Source: UBA2199 sp964562095 (lineage in GTDB: Bacteria; Acidobacteriota; Aminicenantia; UBA2199). From it: DNA of 64,000 nt. Position 1 is the first letter of the stretch. Each line of letters begins with the position of its first letter. Below, piece after piece: positions 17,888-25,253 of the stretch. The stretch covers positions 62,001 through 126,000 of the forward strand of contig CAZLSH010000001.1 of assembly GCA_964562095.1 (NCBI GenBank). Direction: 5' to 3'. A program made the translations under genes and the position numbers. The notes under the pieces were generated by a model. That model saw nothing but the letters and a program-made list of their open reading frames with translations. It was not told the origin of the DNA and did not search any database.

Positions 17888-18097
17888 TTATTTTTTTTTG
17901 GCCTTGGCTTTGGGTTTTGCTTTGGGCTTGGCTTTTGCCTTCGCGGTCTTGGCGGTCTCCGCCTTGCTCTTGCGCTTCATGTCCATGGCATGAGCCTTCT
18001 TGTAGCTCTGGATGTCCTTGAAGCGACCCTTGGCGTCGCGCACGGCGTAGAGCTTTTTCCCCTTCGAGCTTCTCATGACCGTTCTTTTGACTGGCAT
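17888..18097 (-). CDS. Small lysine-rich basic protein
   Basis: 69 residues. The ATG at 18097 is chosen over an upstream one because GGAGGTG lies seven bases before it. A conserved-looking head (PVKRTVMRSSKGKKLYAVRD, then KGRFKDIQSYKKAHAMD) is followed by a tail of about 27 residues made almost only of K, A and P (repeated KAKPKAK). The tail resembles the basic tails of bacterial histone H1-like proteins, and the head resembles small acidobacterial KGRFKDIQ-type hypotheticals. Nucleic-acid binding is likely from charge alone. Confidence 0.7.
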   Translation of the reverse strand: MPVKRTVMRSSKGKKLYAVRDAKGRFKDIQSYKKAHAMDMKRKSKAETAKTAKAKAKPKAKPKAKAKKK

Positions 18098-18211
18098 CCG
18101 TTCACCTCCGCCCACCCTATAGCATGCTGAAATTGCAATGTCAATTTTTGCGCGTCCGCATGCACCGCTTTTCCGGATCGAACCGGGTACGATTCAAAAA
18201 CAGATTCGTTC

Positions 18212-19399
18212 TTACCCTTTGAACCTGTCCAGGGCCAGCAGCAGCAGCCTGGCGGCGCGCTCGAGCTTGGGCGCCTCGATGACGTAGGCCAGGCGCACCT
18301 CGTCCTTGCCGCGGCCCAGGGTCTTGTAGAAGCCCTCCCCCGGGGCGACCATCACCGTCTCGTTGTTGTCGCTGAACTCGTTGAGCAGCCAGCGGGCGAA
18401 AATCTCGCCGTCCTGGATGGGCAACTTGGCCATGACGTAGAAAGCCCCTTCGGGCTTGTGCAGCACGATGCGCGGATGCGACGTCAGCACCGAGCACAGG
18501 ATGTCGCGGCGGTTCTGATACTCGGCCATGACGCCCTCAAAGTAGTCGTGGGGCAGCTCGTAGGTGCCGATGGCCCCGATCTGCTCCAGCGTGGGCGGGC
18601 AAAGGCGCGCCTGGGCGAACTTGGTGATGCCCTTCATCACCTCGTCGTTGCGCGAAATGACGGCGCCGATGCGGGCGCCGCAGGCGGAGTAGCGCTTGGA
18701 GATGGAATCGACGACGATGACGCGGTCCTCCAATCCCTGCAGCTGCAGCACGCTGAAATGGGCCTTGCCGTCGTAGATGAATTCCTTGTACACCTCGTCG
18801 GCGATCAGGAACAGATCGTGCTTCCTGACGAATTCGCCGATGGCCTTCAGTTCGTCGGGGGTGTAGACGGTGCCGGTGGGGTTGTTCGGCGAACAGAGGA
18901 GGATGGCGCGCGTGCGGGGGCCGAGCTTCTGTTCGAACTCGCTGATGGCGGGCAAATGAAACCCGTTCTCGGCCCGGGCGGTCACGGGAACGAGCTTGAG
19001 GCCGCACTGCGAGGCGTAGCCGCTGTAATTGGTGTAGAAGGGCTCGGAAACGATGACCTCGTCGCCGGGATCGCCGACGGCGTTGAAGGCGAAGGCGATC
19101 GCCTCGCTGCCGCCGGTGGCGATGACGATGTTTTTGATCTCGAGCTGGATCTGGAAGTATGCGAAATAGTGGACCATGGCGGTCTTGAGCGCTTCGAGTC
19201 CGTCGGAGGGGCCGTAGGAGAGAACCTTCTCCTCATGGTCGTAGATCTTTTGAAAGAAGACCTCCGGCGTGTGGATGTCCGGCTGGCCGATGTTCAGGTG
19301 ATAGACGGTCGTGCCGCGCTTTTTGGCGGCGTTGGCGATGGCGGTCAGCTTGCGGATCGGCGACTCCTGGATGCTCTGGGCGCGCTGGGAGATGTTCAT
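18212..19399 (-). CDS. PLP-dependent class I/II aminotransferase
   Basis: 395 residues, full length. YHLNIGQPDIHTPEVF gives the substrate-binding loop and VIATGGSEAIAFAF the phosphate cradle. NNPTGTVYTPDELKAI is the classical NPTG motif, and SISKRYSACGARIG contains the PLP-binding lysine. The fold-type I AspC/AlaT-like family transfers amino groups between amino and keto acids. The exact substrate cannot be told. A good AGGAGGAAC ribosome site precedes the ATG. Confidence 0.88.
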   Translation of the reverse strand: MNISQRAQSIQESPIRKLTAIANAAKKRGTTVYHLNIGQPDIHTPEVFFQKIYDHEEKVLSYGPSDGLEALKTAMVHYFAYFQIQLEIKNIVIATGGSEAIAFAFNAVGDPGDEVIVSEPFYTNYSGYASQCGLKLVPVTARAENGFHLPAISEFEQKLGPRTRAILLCSPNNPTGTVYTPDELKAIGEFVRKHDLFLIADEVYKEFIYDGKAHFSVLQLQGLEDRVIVVDSISKRYSACGARIGAVISRNDEVMKGITKFAQARLCPPTLEQIGAIGTYELPHDYFEGVMAEYQNRRDILCSVLTSHPRIVLHKPEGAFYVMAKLPIQDGEIFARWLLNEFSDNNETVMVAPGEGFYKTLGRGKDEVRLAYVIEAPKLERAARLLLLALDRFKG

Positions 19400-19426
19400 C
19401 GTTCCTCCTGGATGGTTAAGGTCGAA

Positions 19427-19455
19427 ATTATAGTCTCATTTTCATCGCAAATCAA
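19427..19455 (-). promoter_or_regulatory. Promoter of the aminotransferase gene
   Basis: On the minus strand TTGATT (19450-19455), 17 bases and a perfect TATAAT (19427-19432). The leader is about 25 bases and contains a Shine-Dalgarno site. Confidence 0.55.
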
Positions 19456-19472
19456 TGAAGCGTGGCAAGAAG

Positions 19473-19679
19473 TTGTTCGATGTTCGAAGTTCGAGGTTCG
19501 CTGCAGAAGAAAAAAGAAAATGGAAAAAAGCACTCCTAGGGCCTTCCACTTCTTTTTCCTTAAAGGGTCCGTATTCCGCAGCTGCGTCCGCCAAGAGCCC
19601 TGTTCTTCAACGTCGAACATCGAACGTCGAACCTGGTCAATAAATTTCTCGTCACTCGTCACTTGTCACCCGTCACTGA
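19473..19679. repeat. Word array B: inverted GTTCGA arms plus a GTCACT array
   Basis: The left arm (19473-19500) is a run of GTTCGA-like words. The right arm (19605-19636) is its reverse complement, CGTCGAACATCGAACGTCG. Next to it lies a second array of CGTCAC words (19647-19679). The left arm runs into GCAGAAGAAAAAAGAAAATGG. The -35 box of rlmN (TTGTCA) is one unit of the second array. Confidence 0.6.
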
Positions 19680-19691
19680 GTGCTATATCAT
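19663..19691 (+). promoter_or_regulatory. Promoter of rlmN inside word array, predicted leaderless
   Basis: TTGTCA (19663-19668), 17 bases, TATCAT (19686-19691), then six bases to the GTG at 19698. The geometry fits transcription starting at the start codon and helps to choose GTG 19698 over GTG 19680. Confidence 0.5.
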
Positions 19692-19697
19692 GGCCTC

Positions 19698-20741
19698 GTG
19701 AGTGGACAAACGGACAAGCCATGGATCCTGGAGCGGCAACTGGGTGAATTGCGCTCCGAGCTTGCGGCCGAGGGATTTCGCGACTACGTCGCCCGCCAGG
19801 TCTTCCAGTGGGTTTACTGCAAGAACAGCCAGGACCCGTCGGCGTGGAGCAATATCGCCAAAGCCGGCCGCGAGAAGCTGGCCGGCCTCTATGATTGGAG
19901 CCTGCGGCCGGTGCTGCAGCGGCAGGGCGACGCCAGGGAGGCGCGCAAGCTGCTGCTGCTTTTGCAGGACGGCCAGAAGATCGAGTCCGTGCTGATACGG
20001 GAAAAGGGCCATCATACTCTTTGCCTCTCGAGCCAGGCGGGCTGCCCGCTGGCCTGCGCTTTCTGCGCCACCGGCGCCATGGGCTTCCGCCGCGACCTGA
20101 GCGCCGGGGAGATCGTCAGCCAGGTGCTCTCCCTGAAGCAGGAGCTCGCCGATCCGGCCGGCCGGCTGAACCTGGTCTTCATGGGCATGGGCGAGCCGCT
20201 GCTCAACTACGGCAACCTGGCCCGGGCCCTGCGCGTCATCACCGAGCCCGATGGGTTGAACATCTCGCCCCGCCATGTCACCGTTTCCACGGCGGGCATC
20301 CTGGAGAGCCTGGTGGAACTGGAGCGCGATTTCCCGCAGGTAAAGATCGCCTTCTCGCTCAATGCCCCCGACCCGCAGCTGCGCGCCGAGCTGATGCCGG
20401 TCTCGCGCCGGCACAGCCTGGACGGCCTGCTGGCCCATTTTCGCGGCCACAAGCGCCGCCAGCGCGTCACCTTCGAGTACGTGCTGCTGGCCGGGGTCAA
20501 CGACTCGCCGGCGCAGGCCCGGCAGGTGGCGCGGCTGCTGCTCGGCATCCCGGCCAAGGTCAACCTTATCCCCTACAACCCCAACCTCGGCATGCCGTTC
20601 CGGCGGCCGGACGAGGGCGCGGTGGAAAAATTCCGCTCCATCCTGCTGGAGAGGGGGATGACCGTGGTCACCCGCTGGTCCAAGGGGCAGGAGACCCGCT
20701 CGGCCTGCGGCCAGCTGGCCGTGGGCGGTTTATCTTGTTGA
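19698..20741 (+). CDS. rlmN: 23S rRNA (adenine-2503-C2) / tRNA methyltransferase RlmN
   Basis: About 347 residues, the usual length. The radical-SAM cluster motif CxxxCxxC is seen in GCPLACAFCATGAMGF. GMGEPLLNYGN is the glycine-rich SAM site, and the second catalytic cysteine lies near the end in ETRSACGQL. RlmN methylates A2503 of 23S rRNA through a mechanism using two cysteines. No Shine-Dalgarno is visible at either GTG. The promoter position supports a leaderless start at 19698. Confidence 0.93.
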   Translation: MSGQTDKPWILERQLGELRSELAAEGFRDYVARQVFQWVYCKNSQDPSAWSNIAKAGREKLAGLYDWSLRPVLQRQGDAREARKLLLLLQDGQKIESVLIREKGHHTLCLSSQAGCPLACAFCATGAMGFRRDLSAGEIVSQVLSLKQELADPAGRLNLVFMGMGEPLLNYGNLARALRVITEPDGLNISPRHVTVSTAGILESLVELERDFPQVKIAFSLNAPDPQLRAELMPVSRRHSLDGLLAHFRGHKRRQRVTFEYVLLAGVNDSPAQARQVARLLLGIPAKVNLIPYNPNLGMPFRRPDEGAVEKFRSILLERGMTVVTRWSKGQETRSACGQLAVGGLSC

Positions 20742-20766
20742 TTTCCGCCTCATTCGGTTATATAAT
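20738..20766 (+). promoter_or_regulatory. Promoter of thiF-thiS
   Basis: TTGATT (20738-20743), 17 bases and a perfect TATAAT (20761-20766), with a second overlapping TATAAT at 20766-20771. The -35 box overlaps the rlmN stop codon. The leader would be only about 5-12 bases. Confidence 0.55.
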
Positions 20767-20783
20767 ATAATATCCGGGATCTG

Positions 20784-21395
20784 ATGAAATCAAAACTTCA
20801 AAAACTCAAGGGAACCTGTATCGGCATTGCCGGCTGCGGCGGCCTGGGCTCCAACTGCGCCGTGGCCCTGGCCCGCGCCGGGGTCGGCCGCCTGGTCATC
20901 GCCGATTTCGACGTCGTGACCATGGAAAACCTCGACCGCCAGTACTATTTCCTGGACCAGGTCGGGCGGAAGAAGGTCCAGGCCCTGCACGAGACCCTGC
21001 TGCGGATCAATCCCGATATTGCCGTGGAAACACACGATCTGCGCCTGGGCCCCGGGGAGATCGCCCAGGTTTTCAGGAATTGCCGGCTGATCATCGAGGC
21101 CTTTGACGGCGCCGAAATGAAACGGATGATCATCGAGACGGTCATGGAGCATTTTCCCGACAAGTTCATCATCGTCGGCTCGGGACTGGCCGGCTACGGC
21201 GGCAACAACGAGCTGCGCACGCGCCGCCTCGGCAACCTGTTCATCTGCGGCGATGAGGCCAGCGAAGTTTCCGTGGAGCGGCCGCCCCTGGCGCCGCGCG
21301 TGGCCGCGGTGGCGGCGCTGCAGGCCAACCAGGCGCTGGAGATCGTCATGGACGACATGGAGCCGGCCCGGGGCGATGACGTATGGGACGAGTGA
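20784..21395 (+). CDS. thiF: Sulfur carrier protein adenylyltransferase ThiF
   Basis: 203 residues of the E1/ThiF/MoeB family. The ATP-binding motif GIAGCGGLGSN (14-24) is followed by an aspartate strand LVIADFDVVTMENLDRQYYF. The CxxC zinc pairs of MoeB are absent, as in the short ThiF-like group found beside thiS in anaerobes. It would adenylate the ThiS C-terminus for thiazole synthesis. ThiS lies 13 bases downstream. thiG, thiH and thiE are not in the window. Confidence 0.85.
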   Translation: MKSKLQKLKGTCIGIAGCGGLGSNCAVALARAGVGRLVIADFDVVTMENLDRQYYFLDQVGRKKVQALHETLLRINPDIAVETHDLRLGPGEIAQVFRNCRLIIEAFDGAEMKRMIIETVMEHFPDKFIIVGSGLAGYGGNNELRTRRLGNLFICGDEASEVSVERPPLAPRVAAVAALQANQALEIVMDDMEPARGDDVWDE

Positions 21396-21408
21396 GCGGG
21401 GGACGGGA

Positions 21409-21612
21409 ATGAAAATCATCCTGAACAACAACGAAGTCAGCATGGCGGGAGAATCGTTCAGCGTCCGCGAGCTGCTGGCCCTGATGAAATTCACCTTTCC
21501 GCTGATCGTGGTCAAGATCAACGGCCGCCTGGTCAGGAAAGAGGACTACGAGCGGGTTTTCGTCGGCGACGGCGACAGCGTCGAGGCCATTCACCTGATC
21601 TCCGGGGGCTGA
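21409..21612 (+). CDS. thiS: Sulfur carrier protein ThiS
   Basis: 67 residues with a ubiquitin-like fold. It starts MKIILNNNEVSM and ends in the required Gly-Gly (IHLISGG), the site of adenylation and thiocarboxylation. FPLIVVKINGRLVRKEDYE is a conserved core stretch. A GGACGGGA sequence precedes the ATG. It is paired with thiF just upstream as sulfur donor for thiamine thiazole. Confidence 0.9.
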   Translation: MKIILNNNEVSMAGESFSVRELLALMKFTFPLIVVKINGRLVRKEDYERVFVGDGDSVEAIHLISGG

Positions 21613-21631
21613 AAGGAATTTCCCGAGCATT

Positions 21632-21830
21632 CGTGACGAGTAACACGTGACGCGTGACGCGTAAGAAATAAAATTCCAAATCCCAAGCACCAAATCCCAA
21701 ATAAATTCCAATTTCCAAATTCCAATGTTCCAAACAAAGGCACTATCGGCTTCTTGTTCTTTGTTTTAGTCATTTGGTCATTGGTGTTTGGAGCTTGTTT
21801 GTTATTTGGTGCTTGTGATTGGGAGCTTTA
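21632..21830. repeat. Word array C: GTGACG array plus long inverted CCAAAT / ATTTGG arms
   Basis: Words of the CGTGACG type (21632-21665) run into GTAAGAAATAAAA. An array of CCAAATCCCAA-like words follows (21669-21726), and after a short spacer its approximate reverse complement, ATTTGG-type words (21774-21826). The gap 21613-21898 has no gene. Confidence 0.55.
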
Positions 21831-21898
21831 TTCTTGCCGTCTACCGTAAACCGATTTCATTTCATGCCCGAAAACCGTCTGCCGAGCTCACGACTTCT

Positions 21899-22330
21899 TC
21901 AACGAACCAGATCCTGGCACTTGCGCCAGCGCGATACGAAAAACGCCTCGACGTCCTTTTCCTTGTAAGGCCGGCCCAGGAACGTGTGTTTGCAGCCCAT
22001 GTAGGCGGCGCACTCGAAGGGCTTGACCTCGTGGATGAGGCATTGCCCCTGTTCGGAGAGAAAGACGCAACGCCCCGCCTCACTGGCGTAATAGTCGGGG
22101 ACGACCGAGCCGGGCGCGGCCAGGAAGCGCTTGGCCTTGATCTTGGCCGGGGCCAGGAATTGGACGTGGCCGTCTCGGCTCTTGGCCGGAATGCGCACCA
22201 GGTAGTTCCGGATGAGCTCCGTTGTTTCGATCTTCAGGAAGTCGGCGATCTTCTTCACGTCGGCGGGAACCAGCCGGCCGGGATCGCGGCGGCAGGCGCT
22301 GATGCATTTCTCGCAAGCGCAGGACTCCAT
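21899..22330 (-). CDS. YkgJ-family cysteine-cluster protein
   Basis: 143 residues. The cysteines (ACEKCISACRRDPGRL at the N-terminus, then GRCVFL, GQCLIHEVKPFECAAY and GCKH) follow the CxxC...C...KPxxC pattern of the putative zinc/iron-chelating UPF0153/YkgJ family. Function of the family is unknown. It lies two bases downstream of the patatin gene and is probably co-transcribed with it and the M19 peptidase. Confidence 0.8.
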   Translation of the reverse strand: MESCACEKCISACRRDPGRLVPADVKKIADFLKIETTELIRNYLVRIPAKSRDGHVQFLAPAKIKAKRFLAAPGSVVPDYYASEAGRCVFLSEQGQCLIHEVKPFECAAYMGCKHTFLGRPYKEKDVEAFFVSRWRKCQDLVR

Positions 22331-22331
22331 G

Positions 22332-23228
22332 TCACCCTTGTCTCGCCGTATCGGGGTCCAACTGGCGGCGCAGTCCCAGGATCGTGTCCAACTGGCGGTT
22401 CGCCGCCTGCTCGCCGCGGCGGATGATCTCGGCCGGGCGGTAGAACTCGAACATCCTGAAATCCGCTGTGTCGACGTGGATGGTCGCGTCGGGGGCGTCG
22501 TTGCGCAGCCGGGCCATGACCAGCTTCTCCTGCATGACCTCGATGGTGGCCAGGATCGTCTCGACCAGGTTGGGCTCCTTGCCGGAACCGCCGCTGAGCA
22601 GTCTGCGGCTGAAGTAGTCGTCGAGGCGGGCGATCAGGGGCTTTTCCCTGCCCGGGCGTTCGGGAGACTGGCTCCGCTCCCGCAGCGGCGAGATGACGTT
22701 GACGGCGATGGTGAAGGCGGCGCCGTTCTTTTTCAGCGCGTCGACCGGCACGGGATTGACCAGGCCGCCGTCCACGAGGAAGCGATCATCCCAGGCGACG
22801 GGCTTGAAGATGACCGGAACCGAGATGGAGGCCCGCACCGCCCGCGCCAGGCTGCCGCGGTCAAGAGCGACCTCGAGGCCGCGGCGGACATCGGTGGCGA
22901 TGCAGACGAACGGCTTGTTCAGGCTTTCGATGGCCGCGCTCCCGAAGATGCCGTCCAGGAAACCCTGGATGCGCTTCTCCGAGACGAGCCCCGAGCTGCT
23001 CGGGCGTGCCGCCAGGTACTGGGAGAGGTTGGCGTTCTCGAAACCCAGCGCGAACTCTTCCACGGCGTCGATATCGCCCTGCAGGCAATACAGGGCGCCG
23101 ACCAGGGCGCCGATGCTGGTGCCGGCAACCAGGTGCGGGACGATGCCGTGCCGCTGCAGGACCTTGAGCACGCCGATATGGGCCAGCCCCTTGGCCCCGC
23201 CGCCGCCCAGGGCAATGCCGGTTTTCAT
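22332..23228 (-). CDS. Patatin-like phospholipase (NTE/RssA type)
   Basis: 298 residues. The oxyanion glycine motif GGGGAKG (8-14), nucleophile elbow GTSIG (S38) and catalytic aspartate in DGGL (D153) are all present. The protein should hydrolyse acyl esters of lipids in the cytosol or at the membrane. It starts four bases inside the end of the M19 dipeptidase gene (ATGA-type overlap). Substrate is unknown. Confidence 0.88.
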   Translation of the reverse strand: MKTGIALGGGGAKGLAHIGVLKVLQRHGIVPHLVAGTSIGALVGALYCLQGDIDAVEEFALGFENANLSQYLAARPSSSGLVSEKRIQGFLDGIFGSAAIESLNKPFVCIATDVRRGLEVALDRGSLARAVRASISVPVIFKPVAWDDRFLVDGGLVNPVPVDALKKNGAAFTIAVNVISPLRERSQSPERPGREKPLIARLDDYFSRRLLSGGSGKEPNLVETILATIEVMQEKLVMARLRNDAPDATIHVDTADFRMFEFYRPAEIIRRGEQAANRQLDTILGLRRQLDPDTARQG

Positions 23229-24346
23229 CGCGCTTTTCCCGCCCGTTCCACGCGGCGCAGGAAGCGCCTCAGGTTCAGGCCGCAGACCCGGCGCACTTCG
23301 CTTTCCCCGAACCCCCGGCGGCGCAGTCCCGCCGCCAGGGCGGGATAATGAGCGGCATTTTTCAAATCAACGGGGGTGGAGGCGATGCCGTCGAAATCGC
23401 TGCCCAGCCCGACGCAGCCGATGCCGCCGAGGGCGGCGATATGGACGACATGGTCGATCAGCTCGTCGAGGAAGACCCGCTCGTTGCCCTGCACCGCCTT
23501 GCGGAAGTACTCCCATTCGAGGTCACTGAGGGACTTCGGATCGTCCTCCCGGCCGCGCGAACGGGCGTTCATCTCCTTTTCGCAGCGGGAGAAATTCTCC
23601 TCGATCTGCTCGTAGACGCGGCGGCGGATGAAAGCCGGGTGAAAGTTGACGCCGATGAAGCCGTTGCCGGCGGCGATGGCGCGGATCAGGTCGTCGGGCA
23701 GGTTGCGCGGAACGTCGCACAGGCTGCGGGCATTGGAGTGCGAGGCCAGCAGCGGGGCATCCACCGCCTGCAGCACGGCGCGCGCCGTGGCGTCGGAAAC
23801 GTGGGAAACGTCGATGGCCATCCCCGTTCGCTCCATCTGCCGGACGATGCGCTTCCCCAGGGCGCTCAATCCCCGCAGGCGCGGGGCGTCGGTGGCGGAG
23901 TCGGCCCAGTCGGTGTTGCGGCCGTGGGTCAGGGTCATGCCGCGCACCCCCAGGGAGCGGAACACGGCGAGGATCTCCAGGGAGTTCTCGAGCGCATGCC
24001 CTCCCTCCAGGAAGACCCAGGCGGCCAGGCGCCCGGACGCGACCGCCTGGTCCATCTCGGCCACCGAGGAGACCTTGACGGCCAGTCCCGGGGCGAAGAC
24101 CTTCGTTTCCAGCGCCTGCAGAACTTCCAGCCCGCGCTTCAGGGCACGGTGCGGGGCGAAGAGCGGGTCAACCCAGACGGCGAAGACCTGGGCCTTGAGA
24201 CCGCCGCGGCGGGCCTTGCCCAGGTCGACATGGGCGGGGCTGCGGCGGAATCCCCAGGCTTTGTCGGCCAGGACGGTGGCCGTGTCGCAATGGGCGTCAA
24301 AGACGAACAGCTCCCGGGCCGAGCCGGGGTTTCGCTCATTCCTCAT
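23225..24346 (-). CDS. Membrane (renal) dipeptidase family M19
   Basis: 373 residues, typical size. Metal ligands are seen in VFDAHCDTATVL (HxD), FLEGGHALENS (the bridging glutamate), and two histidine motifs, IDVSHVSDATA and LLASHSNARSL. The segment DVPRNLPDDLIRAIAAGNGFIGVNF is strongly conserved in the family. It hydrolyses dipeptides, often with D-residues. There is no signal peptide. The -10 box lies six bases before the ATG. Confidence 0.9.
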   Translation of the reverse strand: MRNERNPGSARELFVFDAHCDTATVLADKAWGFRRSPAHVDLGKARRGGLKAQVFAVWVDPLFAPHRALKRGLEVLQALETKVFAPGLAVKVSSVAEMDQAVASGRLAAWVFLEGGHALENSLEILAVFRSLGVRGMTLTHGRNTDWADSATDAPRLRGLSALGKRIVRQMERTGMAIDVSHVSDATARAVLQAVDAPLLASHSNARSLCDVPRNLPDDLIRAIAAGNGFIGVNFHPAFIRRRVYEQIEENFSRCEKEMNARSRGREDDPKSLSDLEWEYFRKAVQGNERVFLDELIDHVVHIAALGGIGCVGLGSDFDGIASTPVDLKNAAHYPALAAGLRRRGFGESEVRRVCGLNLRRFLRRVERAGKAR

Positions 24347-24352
24347 GCCGGG

Positions 24353-24381
24353 ATTCTATACCATTTCGCCGGTGCGTGAAA
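24353..24381 (-). promoter_or_regulatory. Promoter of the M19 dipeptidase operon, predicted leaderless
   Basis: On the minus strand TAGAAT (24353-24358) ends six bases before the ATG. A weak -35 (TTCACG, 16-base spacer) is possible. Confidence 0.35.
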
Positions 24382-24452
24382 GCAGGGTCGCGGCCACCGC
24401 CCGGAACCGGGCCGGGAAAAGAGAGATTGCAGCCGAAAAACGCGGCGGTTCA

Positions 24453-24480
24453 TTGACAAACCTCCGCTTTTGCATATAAT
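24453..24480 (+). promoter_or_regulatory. Consensus sigma70 promoter of the DUF948-YtxH pair
   Basis: Perfect TTGACA (24453-24458) and perfect TATAAT (24475-24480) with a 16-base spacer. This is the strongest promoter in the window by sequence. Confidence 0.65.
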
Positions 24481-24499
24481 ACCTATTGGTGAGAGAAAA

Positions 24500-24868
24500 A
24501 TGAGTTCAACGGTTTTGATCATCATCTTCGTGGTCGCCCTGATCGTTTCCCTGGGATTCCTGTTGCTGGTCATCACCCTGGTGCCGGCCATTCAGCAGCT
24601 CAAATCGCTGCTGCTGGACCTTGAAAAAACGTCCGTTGAAGTGCGCGACCTGGCCCGCGAGGCCAAGCGCCTCGGCGCTATGGCCGAGGACCGGCTGGAA
24701 AAGGTCGACACGGTGCTCTCCCAGTCGCGGCGGATGGTGGATAACGCCGGCGACGCGCTGCATTTCATCAACCGCAACGTTTTGCGGCGCTCGGCCGGGC
24801 TGCTGGCATTCCTGCCGGCCGCCCGCCTGGGCTGGAACCTGGTCAAGAAGATCAAAGGAGGTCGATAA
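24500..24868 (+). CDS. DUF948 membrane protein
   Basis: 122 residues. One strong N-terminal membrane helix (about 5-27) is followed by a long coiled coil (LKSLLLDLEKTSVEVRDLAR, then RLEKVDTVLSQ). This is the plan of the DUF948 (YoxC-like) family. GAGAG precedes ATG 24500. The stop abuts the YtxH-like gene. The pairing is common in stress-linked loci. Molecular function is unknown. Confidence 0.78.
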   Translation: MSSTVLIIIFVVALIVSLGFLLLVITLVPAIQQLKSLLLDLEKTSVEVRDLAREAKRLGAMAEDRLEKVDTVLSQSRRMVDNAGDALHFINRNVLRRSAGLLAFLPAARLGWNLVKKIKGGR

Positions 24869-25138
24869 ATGAGCAATAATACCGGCAGCAAGATGTTCTT
24901 CAGTTTCCTGACCGGAGCCGCCCTCGGCGCCGGCTTGGCCCTGCTGTTCGCCCCGCAGTCCGGCAAGGAGACCCGCAAGCAGATCAAGGACTTTTCCGAC
25001 AAGTTGAGCTCCGATGTCAAGGACGAAGCCGAGAAGATCGGCAACAAGGTCAAATTCGAGGTCGACAAGATCGGTGAAAAGGCCAAGACCCTAATCGGCG
25101 AAGCCAGGGAAACGTTCGGAAAAAAATCCAGGATCTAG
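24869..25138 (+). CDS. YtxH-domain protein
   Basis: 89 residues. FLTGAALGAGLALLFAPQSGKETRK is the hallmark YtxH/gas-vesicle-like segment: a single glycine-rich membrane helix followed by an APxSGxETR turn. A charged amphipathic helix follows. AAAGGAGG precedes the ATG. YtxH proteins are general-stress proteins in Bacillus. The role here is inferred only from the family. Confidence 0.85.
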   Translation: MSNNTGSKMFFSFLTGAALGAGLALLFAPQSGKETRKQIKDFSDKLSSDVKDEAEKIGNKVKFEVDKIGEKAKTLIGEARETFGKKSRI

Positions 25139-25253
25139 ACGGTCATTTGCCTTAACGGGAACGCTGGCCGAAGAACGGGCCGACGCGCCCGGAGAGCGCG
25201 ATGACCGCTCGTGCCTTGAGCCGGAACAGATTTTTTCAGAGAGGTTTTCCGTC

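Noticed and set aside
25139..25253. Cobalamin riboswitch ahead of the methylmalonyl-CoA mutase gene
   Set aside because: The 115-base leader lacks a recognisable B12-box (GCCACTG) and is too short.
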